Positions 55,708-64,000 of a DNA stretch of 64,000 bases are shown in pieces. How positions within the stretch are numbered: position 1 is the first letter of the stretch; every line of letters starts with the position of its first letter. The position numbers and the translations under genes were made by a program. The DNA comes from Marinirhabdus gelatinilytica (GTDB lineage: Bacteria; Bacteroidota; Bacteroidia; Flavobacteriales; Flavobacteriaceae), in contig NZ_QRAO01000001.1 in the NCBI RefSeq assembly GCF_003353425.1, positions 1,199,984 through 1,263,983 of the forward strand, read 5' to 3'. The notes beneath the pieces were generated by a model. The model saw only the letters and a program-made list of their open reading frames with translations. It was not told the DNA's origin and ran no database searches.

Positions 55708-56643
55708 ATGCAACAAATCACCAATACCATATTAATGATACGCCCTGTGGCCTTCCGTATGAACGAAGAGACCGCAGTAAATAATTATTTTCAAGAAGAT
55801 ATCGACGCCAAAAACTTTGATATCAATACAAAAGCACAGGCAGAATTTGATGGTTTTGTAGCTAAGTTGAGAGCAGTAGGGGTCCAGGTAATTGTAGAGC
55901 ACGATGACCTTAAGATGGACACTCCAGATTCAATTTTTCCAAATAACTGGGTAAGTTTTCATGAGAATGGTACCGTAGGACTTTATCCTATGTTTGCTGA
56001 GAATAGACGCCGTGAACGTAGGGAAGAAATTATGACCCGCCTAGAGAGCGAAGGGTTTCATATTGAAAGTTTTATGGACTATACCCCCGCGGAAGAAGAA
56101 GGAGTTTTTTTGGAGGGTACAGGCAGTTTGTTGCTGGACCGTGTAAACAAGATAGCCTACTGTGCACTCTCGCCAAGGGCCGATGAAGAACTCTTTATAG
56201 AATTTTGTGAGGACTTTGAATATACACCTATAGTTTTCACGGCAAACCAAACAGTAGATGGGAAGCGAATGCCCATTTACCACACCAACGTGATGATGGC
56301 CCTCGCCGAAGAATTTGCCGTAATCTGCTTGGACAGTATAGATAACCCCAAAGAAAAAAAACAAGTAATCTCTGCTCTACGACAATCCAATAAAGAGGTT
56401 GTGAACATCACAGAAGCACAAATGCATCAATTTGCAGGCAATATGCTACAGGTACGTGGGGCGGAAGATAAAAAGTACTTGGTAATGAGCCTGGCTGCCC
56501 ATAAGAGCCTCTCCAAAGGCCAAATTACCCAAATAGAAAAGCATTGCGAAATAGTAAGTAGTGATCTTCATACTATTGAAACATGTGGCGGTGGAAGCGC
56601 TCGCTGTATGATGGCAGAGGTATTTTTGCCTAAAAAGGAGTAA
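55708..56643 (+). CDS. ctlX: Citrulline hydrolase CtlX-like
   Basis: A 311-residue guanidino-modifying enzyme of the CtlX type, reported to hydrolyse citrulline (ornithine, CO2 and ammonia). Landmarks: ILMIRPVAFRMNEETAVN, PDSIFPNNWVSFHENG, acidic EGTGSLLLDR, catalytic His in IYHTNVMMALAEE, and the nucleophilic Cys in GGGSARCMMAEVF. It has its own promoter. With the hydrolase at 53873 it makes two members of one superfamily within 3 kb, close to carA and argS. Confidence 0.9.
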   Translation: MQQITNTILMIRPVAFRMNEETAVNNYFQEDIDAKNFDINTKAQAEFDGFVAKLRAVGVQVIVEHDDLKMDTPDSIFPNNWVSFHENGTVGLYPMFAENRRRERREEIMTRLESEGFHIESFMDYTPAEEEGVFLEGTGSLLLDRVNKIAYCALSPRADEELFIEFCEDFEYTPIVFTANQTVDGKRMPIYHTNVMMALAEEFAVICLDSIDNPKEKKQVISALRQSNKEVVNITEAQMHQFAGNMLQVRGAEDKKYLVMSLAAHKSLSKGQITQIEKHCEIVSSDLHTIETCGGGSARCMMAEVFLPKKE

Positions 56644-56678
56644 AAATTTGGTTACTCCTAAACCGCTCGAAGTAAATT

Positions 56679-58121
56679 TTATTCTTCTATTTCATAGGTG
56701 CTCTCTGCAATCCTATTGATCATCCCTGCAAAAATGAAATAATGGAAAGGTAACATGGTATACCAGTACAGCCTTCCTGTTAAACCACGTGGTCGGAATG
56801 TAGCTGTTTGGTGTAGCACATTGTTTGCGTCAATTTCAAATTCAAGCCAAGCTTCTCCAGGGACCCGCATTTCAGCAAATAGCAATAGCCTTTTTTCATT
56901 TTTATCGGCCAGGATCACACGCCAAAAATCAAGGCTGTCACCCTCATAGATTTTATTTGGGTGCGTGCGGCCGCGGCGCAGACCAACACCACCAAAAAGT
57001 TTATCCAGATAACCTCTTATTTTCCAAAGCCAGTTTCCGTAGTACCAGCCTCTATTACCACCTATGCTCCAGATATTTTCCAGTGCTTTCTCTGGGTTTT
57101 TTAATTGCACTGTCTGTTTGTCCTTTAAGCACCCTTGGTCCGGAACTTCTACATATTTTTTCAGTTCTTTTTTAAAACGCCCGCTCACCATACTGTCCTT
57201 CCAACTTGAAACTACTTGGTTCTGCTTAATTTTTTTGAAAGCCAGATCTATGGCTTTTGTATAGCTAACAGGTTGAATGTCCAGCATTTCTTGAAGTCTG
57301 GTATCTTTTGAGATTACTTCAACACGCATGCTGTCAACAAGGTTCAATGCCAGTTTGTATGAGGTTGAGGTTACAAAATACAACCAATAAGAGGATAACT
57401 TGGGCGACATAAATGGTACATCTATAATAGCAATACTCAAGTTTCGGCACTTGGCATAGCCCAACATCATTTCTTTATAAGAGAGGATATCTGGACCACC
57501 TATATCAAAACTTTCGCCGTAGGCTTTCTCATTCCCTAGGACACCCGTTAAATAACCCAACACATCTCTTATGGCAATGGGTTGGCAACGGGTCTTCACC
57601 CATTTGGGCGTAATCATTACAGGTAACTTTTCGCATAAGTCCCTTATAATTTCAAAAGAAGCACTACCGCTCCCCACTATAATTGCCGCTCGTAAAACGG
57701 TTAGCTGGGCATTGCCACTCCTAAGGGTTTCCTCTACGTTTTTTCTAGAGCGAAGGTGTTTGCTCAGGTTTTTTTCATTGGCAATACCGCCTAGATAGAT
57801 CACTTGCTTGTACTGGGTATGCTGTAAATAGGTGTTGAAATTTTTTGCAGATTGCTCCTCTTTTTCGTCAAAATCATCGGTGGAGGCAGACATGGAGTGT
57901 ATTAAATAATAGGCTGCATCAATATCTTTTGGAAGCTTATTGGGTTCTACTTCTTCAAGAAAGTCAATTTCAACAATCTCAATTTTCTGTTTTAAATCTT
58001 CAGCAATTGATAGTCTGTTGGCGTTGCGAACCGAACACACAACTTGGTGCCCCTCTTCTAAGAGCAAAGGCAATAAACGCATCCCAATATAACCGTTGGC
58101 CCCGGTGAGTAAAATCTTCAA
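56679..58121 (-). CDS. NAD(P)-binding SDR-like protein with C-terminal DUF2867
   Basis: The Rossmann domain (about 1-290) opens MKILLTGANGYIGMRLLP when translation starts at TTG 58121; ATG 58163 lies upstream of a -7-like box (58137-58144) and is less likely. The atypical-SDR part includes LTVLRAAIIVGSGSASFEII and SFDIGGPDILSYKEMM without a clear YxxxK. The C-terminal domain (about 330-480) is DUF2867, with WRVILADKNEKRLLLFAEMR and GLTGRLYWYTMLPFHYFIF. The fused form occurs across bacteria; its substrate is unknown. Gene end faces ctlX. Confidence 0.85.
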   Translation of the reverse strand: MKILLTGANGYIGMRLLPLLLEEGHQVVCSVRNANRLSIAEDLKQKIEIVEIDFLEEVEPNKLPKDIDAAYYLIHSMSASTDDFDEKEEQSAKNFNTYLQHTQYKQVIYLGGIANEKNLSKHLRSRKNVEETLRSGNAQLTVLRAAIIVGSGSASFEIIRDLCEKLPVMITPKWVKTRCQPIAIRDVLGYLTGVLGNEKAYGESFDIGGPDILSYKEMMLGYAKCRNLSIAIIDVPFMSPKLSSYWLYFVTSTSYKLALNLVDSMRVEVISKDTRLQEMLDIQPVSYTKAIDLAFKKIKQNQVVSSWKDSMVSGRFKKELKKYVEVPDQGCLKDKQTVQLKNPEKALENIWSIGGNRGWYYGNWLWKIRGYLDKLFGGVGLRRGRTHPNKIYEGDSLDFWRVILADKNEKRLLLFAEMRVPGEAWLEFEIDANNVLHQTATFRPRGLTGRLYWYTMLPFHYFIFAGMINRIAESTYEIEE

Positions 58122-58136
58122 AACCTGTATTTTGTT

Positions 58137-58144
58137 TAAAGATA
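58137..58144 (-). promoter_or_regulatory. -7 box before the SDR/DUF2867 gene
   Basis: TATCTTTA on the minus strand (58144-58137) differs from TAnnTTTG in the last base; TSS would be near 58130, only about 9 nt before the TTG start at 58121. No good -33 box is seen. Confidence 0.4.
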
Positions 58145-58228
58145 AGTTGTATTTCCTGAACAAAGATGGACTTTATCAAAACTTTAAAAACAGTGGCTAG
58201 CTAAGTTTACTATCTTTATAAAAAATAT

Positions 58229-58438
58229 ATGGATATGAAAATCTTGAAAACTGTATTAATCGTTGTAGGTGTGGTGCTTATAGGTTTTGGTCTCTACAAC
58301 GCCTTTGTGCCTCAAGAAGTGCTTGATGTTGGCCCTTTGGAGGTTTCAGCAAAAGAAGGCTTGAGTAACCAAACATTGGGAATGATAGGCCTTGGGGTGT
58401 TGGCACTGGTAGCGGGTGCTTTTATGAGGAAACGATAG
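58229..58438 (+). CDS. Small two-helix membrane protein (DUF3185-like)
   Basis: A 69-residue protein with two hydrophobic segments, ILKTVLIVVGVVLIGFGLY and TLGMIGLGVLALVAGAF, joined by a polar loop and ending in RKR. Short proteins of this build, some grouped in DUF3185, are common in bacteria with no known role. A -7-like TATCTTTA lies at 58211-58218. ATG 58229; 58235 is an alternative. Confidence 0.7.
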   Translation: MDMKILKTVLIVVGVVLIGFGLYNAFVPQEVLDVGPLEVSAKEGLSNQTLGMIGLGVLALVAGAFMRKR

Positions 58439-58442
58439 TTGT

Positions 58443-58700
58443 TTATTTAAGTCGTTTTTTGATATCCATTCTCTGATGTAAAATGCCAACGATTTCAATA
58501 ATTTCATTTTCGACCTTTCTGTAAAAAATCGGGTGCGATTTGATTTTTGTCACTCGATAGTTTTTTCGAGTTTGTTCTGCAGATTTCCCCATCAAATAGT
58601 TATTCGCTATATATTCAAACTCTCCAATTATTAAGTTGTAATAACTGTAGGCTTGTTATTTAGACCATTTATGAAAAGTATACACCTAAATATCATTTGT
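58443..58700 (-). pseudogene. Broken RelE/ParE-family toxin gene
   Basis: Reading the minus strand reveals a toxin frame that has decayed. The intact C-terminal part is QAYSYYNLIIGEFEYIANNY, then RVTKIKSHPIFYRKVENEII, then EIVGILHQRMDIKKRLK and a stop at 58445-58443, matching the end of ParE/RelE toxins. Upstream, VYTFHKWSK continues the family pattern but is cut by a TAA (just before QAYS, expected Lys) and a TAG (just before VYTF). The N-terminal start and the antitoxin gene are missing; the unknown-protein gene begins immediately beyond. Not a functional toxin. Confidence 0.8.
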
Positions 58701-58709
58701 CTGACCCCC

Positions 58710-59141
58710 TTACAAATCTTCTAATCGTGTTGGAGTGGCTTCAGCTTTTGCCGCAAGCACTTTGGCCATAAAACTATGGGTAGCCTTATCTTTTGGTTTG
58801 GCCTCAATTTTTATAAAATAAGTATCCTTGTAAATACTGTATTCTTCCGCTTTTCCTTTGTAAAGTGTCAATTTATAATACGGAATGATAAGCGCATAAC
58901 TTTCCAGTAAACTCCTGAATCCTACAATAATGCCCTTGGGGCGCATCTCTATATTACATTGGTTGCGGTTGCTATCCAGGTTCAAGAGGTTCTCTATCTC
59001 AATACTTGCTTGGGTAATAATCAATTTTGAGGAACCTATACCGCGCATCTTTATCCGGGTAGCCAAGGGGAATGGTTTACCTAGTTCTTGGTCAATCTTC
59101 CTTGCGATTGCTTTGTTGTTATAAGATACGTTTTGTAGCAC
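58710..59141 (-). CDS. Conserved protein of unknown function paired with DUF2652 gene
   Basis: A 143-residue soluble protein. It contains VSYNNKAIARKIDQELGKPF, a mixed alpha/beta middle with LLESYALIIPYYKLTLYKG, and an Ala/Lys-rich C-terminus (MAKVLAAKAEATPTRLEDL). I recognise no family. It begins 9 bp after the DUF2652 gene on the same strand, so the two form an operon. Its stop lies next to the broken toxin gene. Confidence 0.75.
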   Translation of the reverse strand: MLQNVSYNNKAIARKIDQELGKPFPLATRIKMRGIGSSKLIITQASIEIENLLNLDSNRNQCNIEMRPKGIIVGFRSLLESYALIIPYYKLTLYKGKAEEYSIYKDTYFIKIEAKPKDKATHSFMAKVLAAKAEATPTRLEDL

Positions 59142-59150
59142 GGGCCAGTT

Positions 59151-59756
59151 TTAATCCCCGTTCAAGGGTTGTAGGTTAATGTAGTGGTACTTTATGGTAC
59201 CTAGGTGCTCTATGTCCAATTCTTCTGAAACAAGTTGGCACCAATTAAAATTAGCCTCTATTTTATTCTTTTTGTAACGTTCCAAAAGGGCATCGGAAAT
59301 GAGCAGGTATTCGCTTATAGGCACATTGTTCTTTAACAGTCTGTGGGCAGTGATTACATCTTCACCCATTAGTTTAATGTGGTTGCCTATCTGTACCATG
59401 CCAATTTCGTCACCATAATGTAGAATTATCTTTAGCCCCAATACTTCGGGAAATTCAATTTCTTTATGTTTTTCCTTGAATTTTGCAAGCAATCCATCCA
59501 TCTTTTCATAAAACTGTGTATAGAATAATTTACACTGGTCCACCAATTCATTAAAAGCTGGCAGTTCGCCTTTTCTGTAAAAAAGAACAGCATCTCCTTC
59601 AATTTCTGAAACTTTAAGGTCTATCTCGTTACTATATATAATCTCATTGAGCAGTGCGGGTATCACTACCGAACTCACTTCAATATCTACCGATCGCATA
59701 AACTCGGTAAAACCACTAATATCCGGGATGCAAATAAGGGCTGGGCTTGCTTTCAT
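59151..59756 (-). CDS. DUF2652 protein (nucleotidyl-cyclase-like fold)
   Basis: A 201-residue protein of DUF2652. The opening CIPDISGFTEFMRS, then SEIEGDAVLFYRKG and KLMGEDVITAHRLLKNN, follow the pattern of class III nucleotidyl cyclases (Asp in PDISGF and the GD pair are the metal-site positions). Whether it is catalytic is not known. It may be a cyclase-derived sensor. First gene of a two-gene minus-strand operon with the 58710 protein; argS is divergent. Confidence 0.85.
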   Translation of the reverse strand: MKASPALICIPDISGFTEFMRSVDIEVSSVVIPALLNEIIYSNEIDLKVSEIEGDAVLFYRKGELPAFNELVDQCKLFYTQFYEKMDGLLAKFKEKHKEIEFPEVLGLKIILHYGDEIGMVQIGNHIKLMGEDVITAHRLLKNNVPISEYLLISDALLERYKKNKIEANFNWCQLVSEELDIEHLGTIKYHYINLQPLNGD

Positions 59757-59872
59757 CTTAATTTATTTAGGGTAAAAGGTACAATAGTAAACGCTGGTAG
59801 CAAACAAGATTAACATAGTGTTGATTTTTTTCTGAAAACCCTCCCAAAAAACACTTTCTTTTTAAATATAAC

Positions 59873-59880
59873 TATCTTTG
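59873..59880 (+). promoter_or_regulatory. -7 box before argS
   Basis: TATCTTTG is a perfect TAnnTTTG, 53 bp before the ATG. The -33 region is AT-rich without a clear TTTG. Confidence 0.55.
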
Positions 59881-59933
59881 CACCTTCATTGTCCAAAGCC
59901 GTTTTTATGGCTCAACTATTTTAAAACCACAAC

Positions 59934-61712
59934 ATGAATTTGCACACAAACCTTACCAAGCACATCAAGGAAGCAGTCTCCCAAAACTACGGCGCAACAC
60001 TGGAAACCATAGAGTTTCAGGCAACCCGTAAAGATTTTGAAGGCGATGTAACCGTCGTGATATTTTCTATGCTGCGCACCGTAAAGGGCAATCCTGTTCA
60101 AATTGGGGAGACCATAGGAGCGTACTTGGTCGAACACGTTGCGGAGGTGTCAAAATACAACGTGGTAAAGGGGTTTTTAAATGTGGTATTGAGCGATGCG
60201 TACTATCTGGATTTTTTCAGAAGTATACAAGATTTTGGGACCTACGGAAGAGTACCTCCGGGCAAAGACGCCATGATGGTAGAGTATGCCTCTCCCAACA
60301 CTAATAAACCCCTGCATTTGGGGCATGTGCGCAACGTACTGTTGGGGTATTCGGTTGCTGAAATCTTAAAGGCTTCGGGAAAAAAAGTATACAAAACCCA
60401 AATCATCAACGACCGTGGTATCCACATTTGTAAGAGTATGTTGGCATGGCAACGTTTTGGTAACGGTGAGACCCCTGAGTCTTCTGGGCTAAAAGGCGAC
60501 ACGTTGGTGGGAAAATATTATGTGAGATTTGACAAAGAATATAAAGCTGAAATTAATAAGCTCATCGAGAAGGGTACCCCCGAAAAAGAAGCAAAAGCCA
60601 AAGCTCCCATCTTAATTGAAGCCCAAGAAATGCTCCGTAAATGGGAAGCCGGCGATCCGGAAGTAGTGGCACTGTGGAAAAAAATGAACGGTTGGGTGTA
60701 CGATGGTTTTGATGCTACCTACGAGAACATAGGCGTAGATTTCGACAAAAACTATTATGAGAGCGACACCTACCTGTTGGGAAAAGATTTTATAGAGACC
60801 GGTCTCAAAAAAGGAGTGTTTGAAAAAGACCCCGACGGCTCTGTGTGGTGCGATTTAACCGATGAGGGATTGGATCGAAAAATTGTACTCCGAAGCGATG
60901 GAACAGCCGTGTATATGACGCAGGACATTGGGACCGCTATACAACGTGTAAAGGATTTTCCAGATGTAAAAGGAATGATCTATACCGTTGGGAACGAGCA
61001 GGATTACCACTTTAAGGTATTGTTCTTGATCCTGAAAAAGCTAGGCTTCAGTTGGGCCGAAAATCTGTACCATTTAAGTTACGGGATGGTAGATCTCCCC
61101 AGTGGAAAGATGAAAAGCCGTGAAGGTACCGTTGTAGATGCGGACGATCTTATTGAGGATATGGTAACTACCGCCAAGGAAATTTCAGAAGAACTGGGGA
61201 AGATCGATGATTTTTCAGAAAAGGAAAAGAACCAATTATACAAAACCATTGGTTTGGGAGCGCTTAAATACTACATCCTAAAAGTAGACCCCAAAAAGAG
61301 AATCCTTTTCAATCCCGAAGAAAGTGTAGATTTTCAAGGTAACACAGGGCCTTTCATTCAATACACCTATGCGCGTATCCAGTCCATTTTGCGAAAAGCT
61401 GCTGAGAATGCCACCCAGGATCAAGAAGAAGAGGCTATCCAGCTGCACCCTAAAGAAAAGGAACTCATTAAAATAGTACAACAGTTTCCGGAGACCGTGC
61501 AACTGGCAGCGTCAAATTATAGTCCGGCCCTAGTGGCAAATTACACCTACGACCTTGTAAAAGAGTTTAACTCCTTCTATCAGAACGTGCCCATCTTTGG
61601 TGCCGAAAACCCTACGGAGATTGGCTTTAGGGTAGCACTTTGTGATGCAGTGGGCAATGTTATAAAAACAGCCTTTTCGCTATTGGGCATCCACGTGCCG
61701 GACAGGATGTAA
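59934..61712 (+). CDS. argS: Arginyl-tRNA synthetase
   Basis: A 592-residue class I aminoacyl-tRNA synthetase that charges tRNA-Arg. The N-terminal additional domain (about 1-100) is followed by ASPNTNKPLHLGHVRN with the HIGH-type motif, the KMSKS-like SGKMKSREGTVV, and the C-terminal anticodon domain with QYTYARIQSILRKAAENA. Length is normal. Its end touches the convergent TonB-dependent receptor gene (1-bp gap). Confidence 0.98.
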   Translation: MNLHTNLTKHIKEAVSQNYGATLETIEFQATRKDFEGDVTVVIFSMLRTVKGNPVQIGETIGAYLVEHVAEVSKYNVVKGFLNVVLSDAYYLDFFRSIQDFGTYGRVPPGKDAMMVEYASPNTNKPLHLGHVRNVLLGYSVAEILKASGKKVYKTQIINDRGIHICKSMLAWQRFGNGETPESSGLKGDTLVGKYYVRFDKEYKAEINKLIEKGTPEKEAKAKAPILIEAQEMLRKWEAGDPEVVALWKKMNGWVYDGFDATYENIGVDFDKNYYESDTYLLGKDFIETGLKKGVFEKDPDGSVWCDLTDEGLDRKIVLRSDGTAVYMTQDIGTAIQRVKDFPDVKGMIYTVGNEQDYHFKVLFLILKKLGFSWAENLYHLSYGMVDLPSGKMKSREGTVVDADDLIEDMVTTAKEISEELGKIDDFSEKEKNQLYKTIGLGALKYYILKVDPKKRILFNPEESVDFQGNTGPFIQYTYARIQSILRKAAENATQDQEEEAIQLHPKEKELIKIVQQFPETVQLAASNYSPALVANYTYDLVKEFNSFYQNVPIFGAENPTEIGFRVALCDAVGNVIKTAFSLLGIHVPDRM

Positions 61713-61713
61713 T

Positions 61714-64000
61714 TTAAAAAAGTAATTGTAGCGAGATATTGGGGGTCAGACCAAGTGAAAATTCATCTACTTGCTGGATGGTTGGGGTGTCTTCTTCGGT
61801 TTCTAGGATGTAATATCTATTCAGGGAATTACTTCGGTTGAATATGTTTAAAATGGCCAAGTTTATATTTCCCCTGAAAGTTTCATCTATCTTAAACTTG
61901 TAAGCAGCCGAAAAATCACTCCTAAAATAGCTGGGTAAAGTTTCGTTGTTTGGTTCATTATAATTAATGGTGCTTTCCCCTTCCTCGATACTAATTGGGT
62001 TGCCGGCCACGGGAGTGGTGTAGGGGAGTCCCGATTTAAAGGTATTCCCCAACGAAAAGCTGAAATCCTTATAATCGAAAGATCCTGCCAGGGTAACAGA
62101 ATGGTTTATGTCCAAATTATTTCTAAAAGTTGCGGGCTGCACCTCTGGAAAATTATACGTATTGTCTTGAAAGGTGTAACTGAGCCAAATGTTGGCGTTC
62201 TCCAGTTTTTTATTTACTGAGACTTCAGCCCCTTTCACATTGTATTCGCCCGTAAAATTGGTATCCTGCAATTGGTTCCTAAACCCAAGATTGGACGTAT
62301 TGATGCCCGTCACATTTTTTAGAAAGATATCTGTAGCCACGATCCAGTTGTTTGGGGAATAATTAATGCCCACGCCCAATTGCTTGCTCTGTAAAATTTC
62401 ATTGTTGGTAACCCCCGCCAATAGCCAGTCACGAGTCTCCACGCCCAATAAATTATTCCTAATATTAATGGTTTGATAAATAGCTTGGTGCTTCAATTCC
62501 CCAGAAAGGGTAGCACGCCAATTACGGTCGATTTTTTGGTCCAAATGGAGTCTAGGTTCCAAAAAACCTGAAGCTATATTTTCAAAATTTGTGTACCGCA
62601 ACCCTGCCGAAATATTGGTAAGACCCTCAAAGAGACTAACATTGCCTCCTATAAAAAATGCATTGGAGTAAAGGCTGTTATCTTCGGTATCTATAGTGTT
62701 GCTATTACTGTTGGTCACTGCGTTTTCAATGTTGGTATCGGTGTACTGGTATCCAGCATTGAGGGTGGTCTCTTTGTTCAAAGGATACGTGACGTCTGCT
62801 TTTATACCCTTTTCGGTCACTTTGTTTTGGTTGGATGCCAAAAGGGCGAGGTCTATATTATTGGTAAATTCGGTACGGTTGTAATTGCTCTGGTACACAA
62901 GTAGTTTTGAAGAAAAAGGATTGTTGGTCCCCCAGTTGCGTTTCCAGGAAAACCCGTTGGTGGATTTTTGCTGTTGCAGTTCACTTTGTAGGACTGAAGA
63001 TGTTTCTTCGGAAATAAATCTTTCGGTAAAATTCAACTTGTTGTCTATGGCAAGGAACTGGTAGCCTATTTCGTCACGATCTGTAATTTTCCATAACGCC
63101 TTTACCGAAATATCAAAAAAATTGAAGGCCTCGTTAGTAGAGCGTACCCCTTCCGATGTATTGTTCTGCAGGTTGGTAATAATGGTATTTTGGAACACTT
63201 TACTGAAAAATTCGTTGTAGACAGGGTTGCCAATCCCAGTGTTTATTGAAGTTCTCCCCGAGAGGGTGAGCAAAAAAGTTTCAGAAACCGGTATCTCCGT
63301 ATAGCCGTTGGCGCTGGTAAGATTTACGCCCAGTCCGCCCTCAACATTTTCAGGGATGGTATTGTTGGACTCCAGCGCAATCACACCAGAGACTCCCTCG
63401 CTGTACCTTGCGTTCGTGCCGTTTTTAAAAATAGTTACGTTTTGTGTGAGGTTAGGATTAAAGGCAGAGATAAGCCCAAAAAAATGGCCCGTTTGGTACA
63501 TCCGAATATCGTCCCAGAGTATCAAAAATTCGTCCGAGGTTCCTCCGCGGACATTCAAATTTGCAGCGGTCTCATCTGCACTCTCAATCCCAGGGAGTGC
63601 TTGGGCAATCTGCAGGACGTCGGGTTCGATAAGGCTTGGGAGAATATCAAAATCTTTATTTGAAATAGTAGTGGCTCCCTCTATATTTTTGGAAATACCC
63701 TTTGTGATGAAGTTGGGTAGCACTACTTCCGGAAGGTAGGTATAGCTCTGCGACACGTACACAATAGGACAGTTGTTTTCACGTACAAGCATTTGGGAAT
63801 TGATGGTCCTGGCCAAAAAGCCGTTTATGAAAATGCTAAGGGTGCTATTTTCAGTTATGTTTTCAATACTGAAATTCCCGCCACTATCGGTAGTCGTGGT
63901 TTTGGCGTTTGAGCTTATTTCGGCATTTTCAATGGGGTAGCCGCTTTCGGTATCTATAAGAATACCGCAAACTGAAATCTTTTGGAGTTGCTGCAACTGT
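61714..64000 (-). CDS. TonB-dependent receptor with carboxypeptidase-like regulatory domain (5' end outside window)
   Basis: The frame is open to the window edge; a TTG at 63996 is likely internal. The N-terminal regulatory domain has SVCGILIDTESGYPIENAEI; the plug contains QIAQALPGIESADETAANLN, VRGGTSDEFLILWDDIRMYQ and NGTNARYSEGVSGVIALESN; the barrel follows to the last strand GLTPNISLQLLF with terminal Phe. No SusD-like partner is adjacent, so it may import iron chelates, cobalamin or a peptide; not determined. At least 761 residues are visible. Confidence 0.93.
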   Translation of the reverse strand, partial: QLQQLQKISVCGILIDTESGYPIENAEISSNAKTTTTDSGGNFSIENITENSTLSIFINGFLARTINSQMLVRENNCPIVYVSQSYTYLPEVVLPNFITKGISKNIEGATTISNKDFDILPSLIEPDVLQIAQALPGIESADETAANLNVRGGTSDEFLILWDDIRMYQTGHFFGLISAFNPNLTQNVTIFKNGTNARYSEGVSGVIALESNNTIPENVEGGLGVNLTSANGYTEIPVSETFLLTLSGRTSINTGIGNPVYNEFFSKVFQNTIITNLQNNTSEGVRSTNEAFNFFDISVKALWKITDRDEIGYQFLAIDNKLNFTERFISEETSSVLQSELQQQKSTNGFSWKRNWGTNNPFSSKLLVYQSNYNRTEFTNNIDLALLASNQNKVTEKGIKADVTYPLNKETTLNAGYQYTDTNIENAVTNSNSNTIDTEDNSLYSNAFFIGGNVSLFEGLTNISAGLRYTNFENIASGFLEPRLHLDQKIDRNWRATLSGELKHQAIYQTINIRNNLLGVETRDWLLAGVTNNEILQSKQLGVGINYSPNNWIVATDIFLKNVTGINTSNLGFRNQLQDTNFTGEYNVKGAEVSVNKKLENANIWLSYTFQDNTYNFPEVQPATFRNNLDINHSVTLAGSFDYKDFSFSLGNTFKSGLPYTTPVAGNPISIEEGESTINYNEPNNETLPSYFRSDFSAAYKFKIDETFRGNINLAILNIFNRSNSLNRYYILETEEDTPTIQQVDEFSLGLTPNISLQLLF

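Noticed and set aside
58439-58709. Gap considered as an intact toxin-antitoxin system
   Set aside because: Two in-frame stops interrupt the toxin and there is no antitoxin ORF.

Overview
The window looks like a chromosomal segment of a marine-type member of the Flavobacteriaceae (Bacteroidota). The evidence is a SusC/SusD pair, several lipoproteins and TonB-dependent receptors, promoters of the Bacteroidota form (TTTG, about 19 nt, TAnnTTTG), almost no Shine-Dalgarno sequences, and the order rplQ-carA-eno-gltA-guanidino hydrolases-argS. I cannot name the species. I see no tRNA, rRNA, CRISPR array, prophage or insertion sequence.

Region 1 (1-5.7 kb): the C-terminal part of a histidine kinase, a small membrane protein, a NarL-type response regulator, a lipoprotein with two DUF302 domains, metK on the minus strand, a secreted protein, an OsmC protein and an Rrf2 regulator. 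The metK leader folds as a SAM-II riboswitch directly behind its promoter.

Region 2 (5.7-15.6 kb): a methionine/one-carbon operon under a SAM-I (S-box) riboswitch. Methionine synthase is split into a homocysteine module and a folate/B12/activation module, with a serine-racemase-like PLP enzyme between them; metF follows. The transcript probably continues into two tandem copies of a two-gene cassette, a PagL-like outer-membrane acyl hydrolase plus a GIN-domain (DUF2807) lipoprotein. This cassette is the best candidate for an undescribed system.

Region 3 (15.6-32.2 kb): mixed housekeeping and envelope genes: a DUF1569 protein, radC, a DUF7033-like protein, a YjjG-like HAD phosphatase, a lipoprotein/DUF5723/secreted-protein trio, rarA, a rhomboid protease, rlmB, a SusC-SusD-lipoprotein operon without carbohydrate-active enzymes, and an Omp85-family protein.

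Region 4 (32.2-49.6 kb): the str, S10, spc and alpha ribosomal-protein operons run almost without a break from rpsL to rplQ, including fusA, secY, infA and rpoA. Two small genes, rpmD and rpmJ, are included. The rare gaps hold structured RNA: repeats between rpsJ and rplC, a 13-bp hairpin between rpsN and rpsH, a promoter/inverted repeat and interleaved leader before rpsD, and a hairpin between rpoA and rplQ.

Region 5 (49.6-64 kb): carA, eno, gltA, two guanidino-modifying hydrolases (one CtlX-like) around an outer-membrane barrel, an SDR/DUF2867 protein, a small membrane protein, a broken RelE/ParE toxin gene, an unknown protein paired with a DUF2652 cyclase-like protein, argS, and a TonB-dependent receptor that runs off the window. 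carA, the two hydrolases and argS suggest an arginine/citrulline theme.
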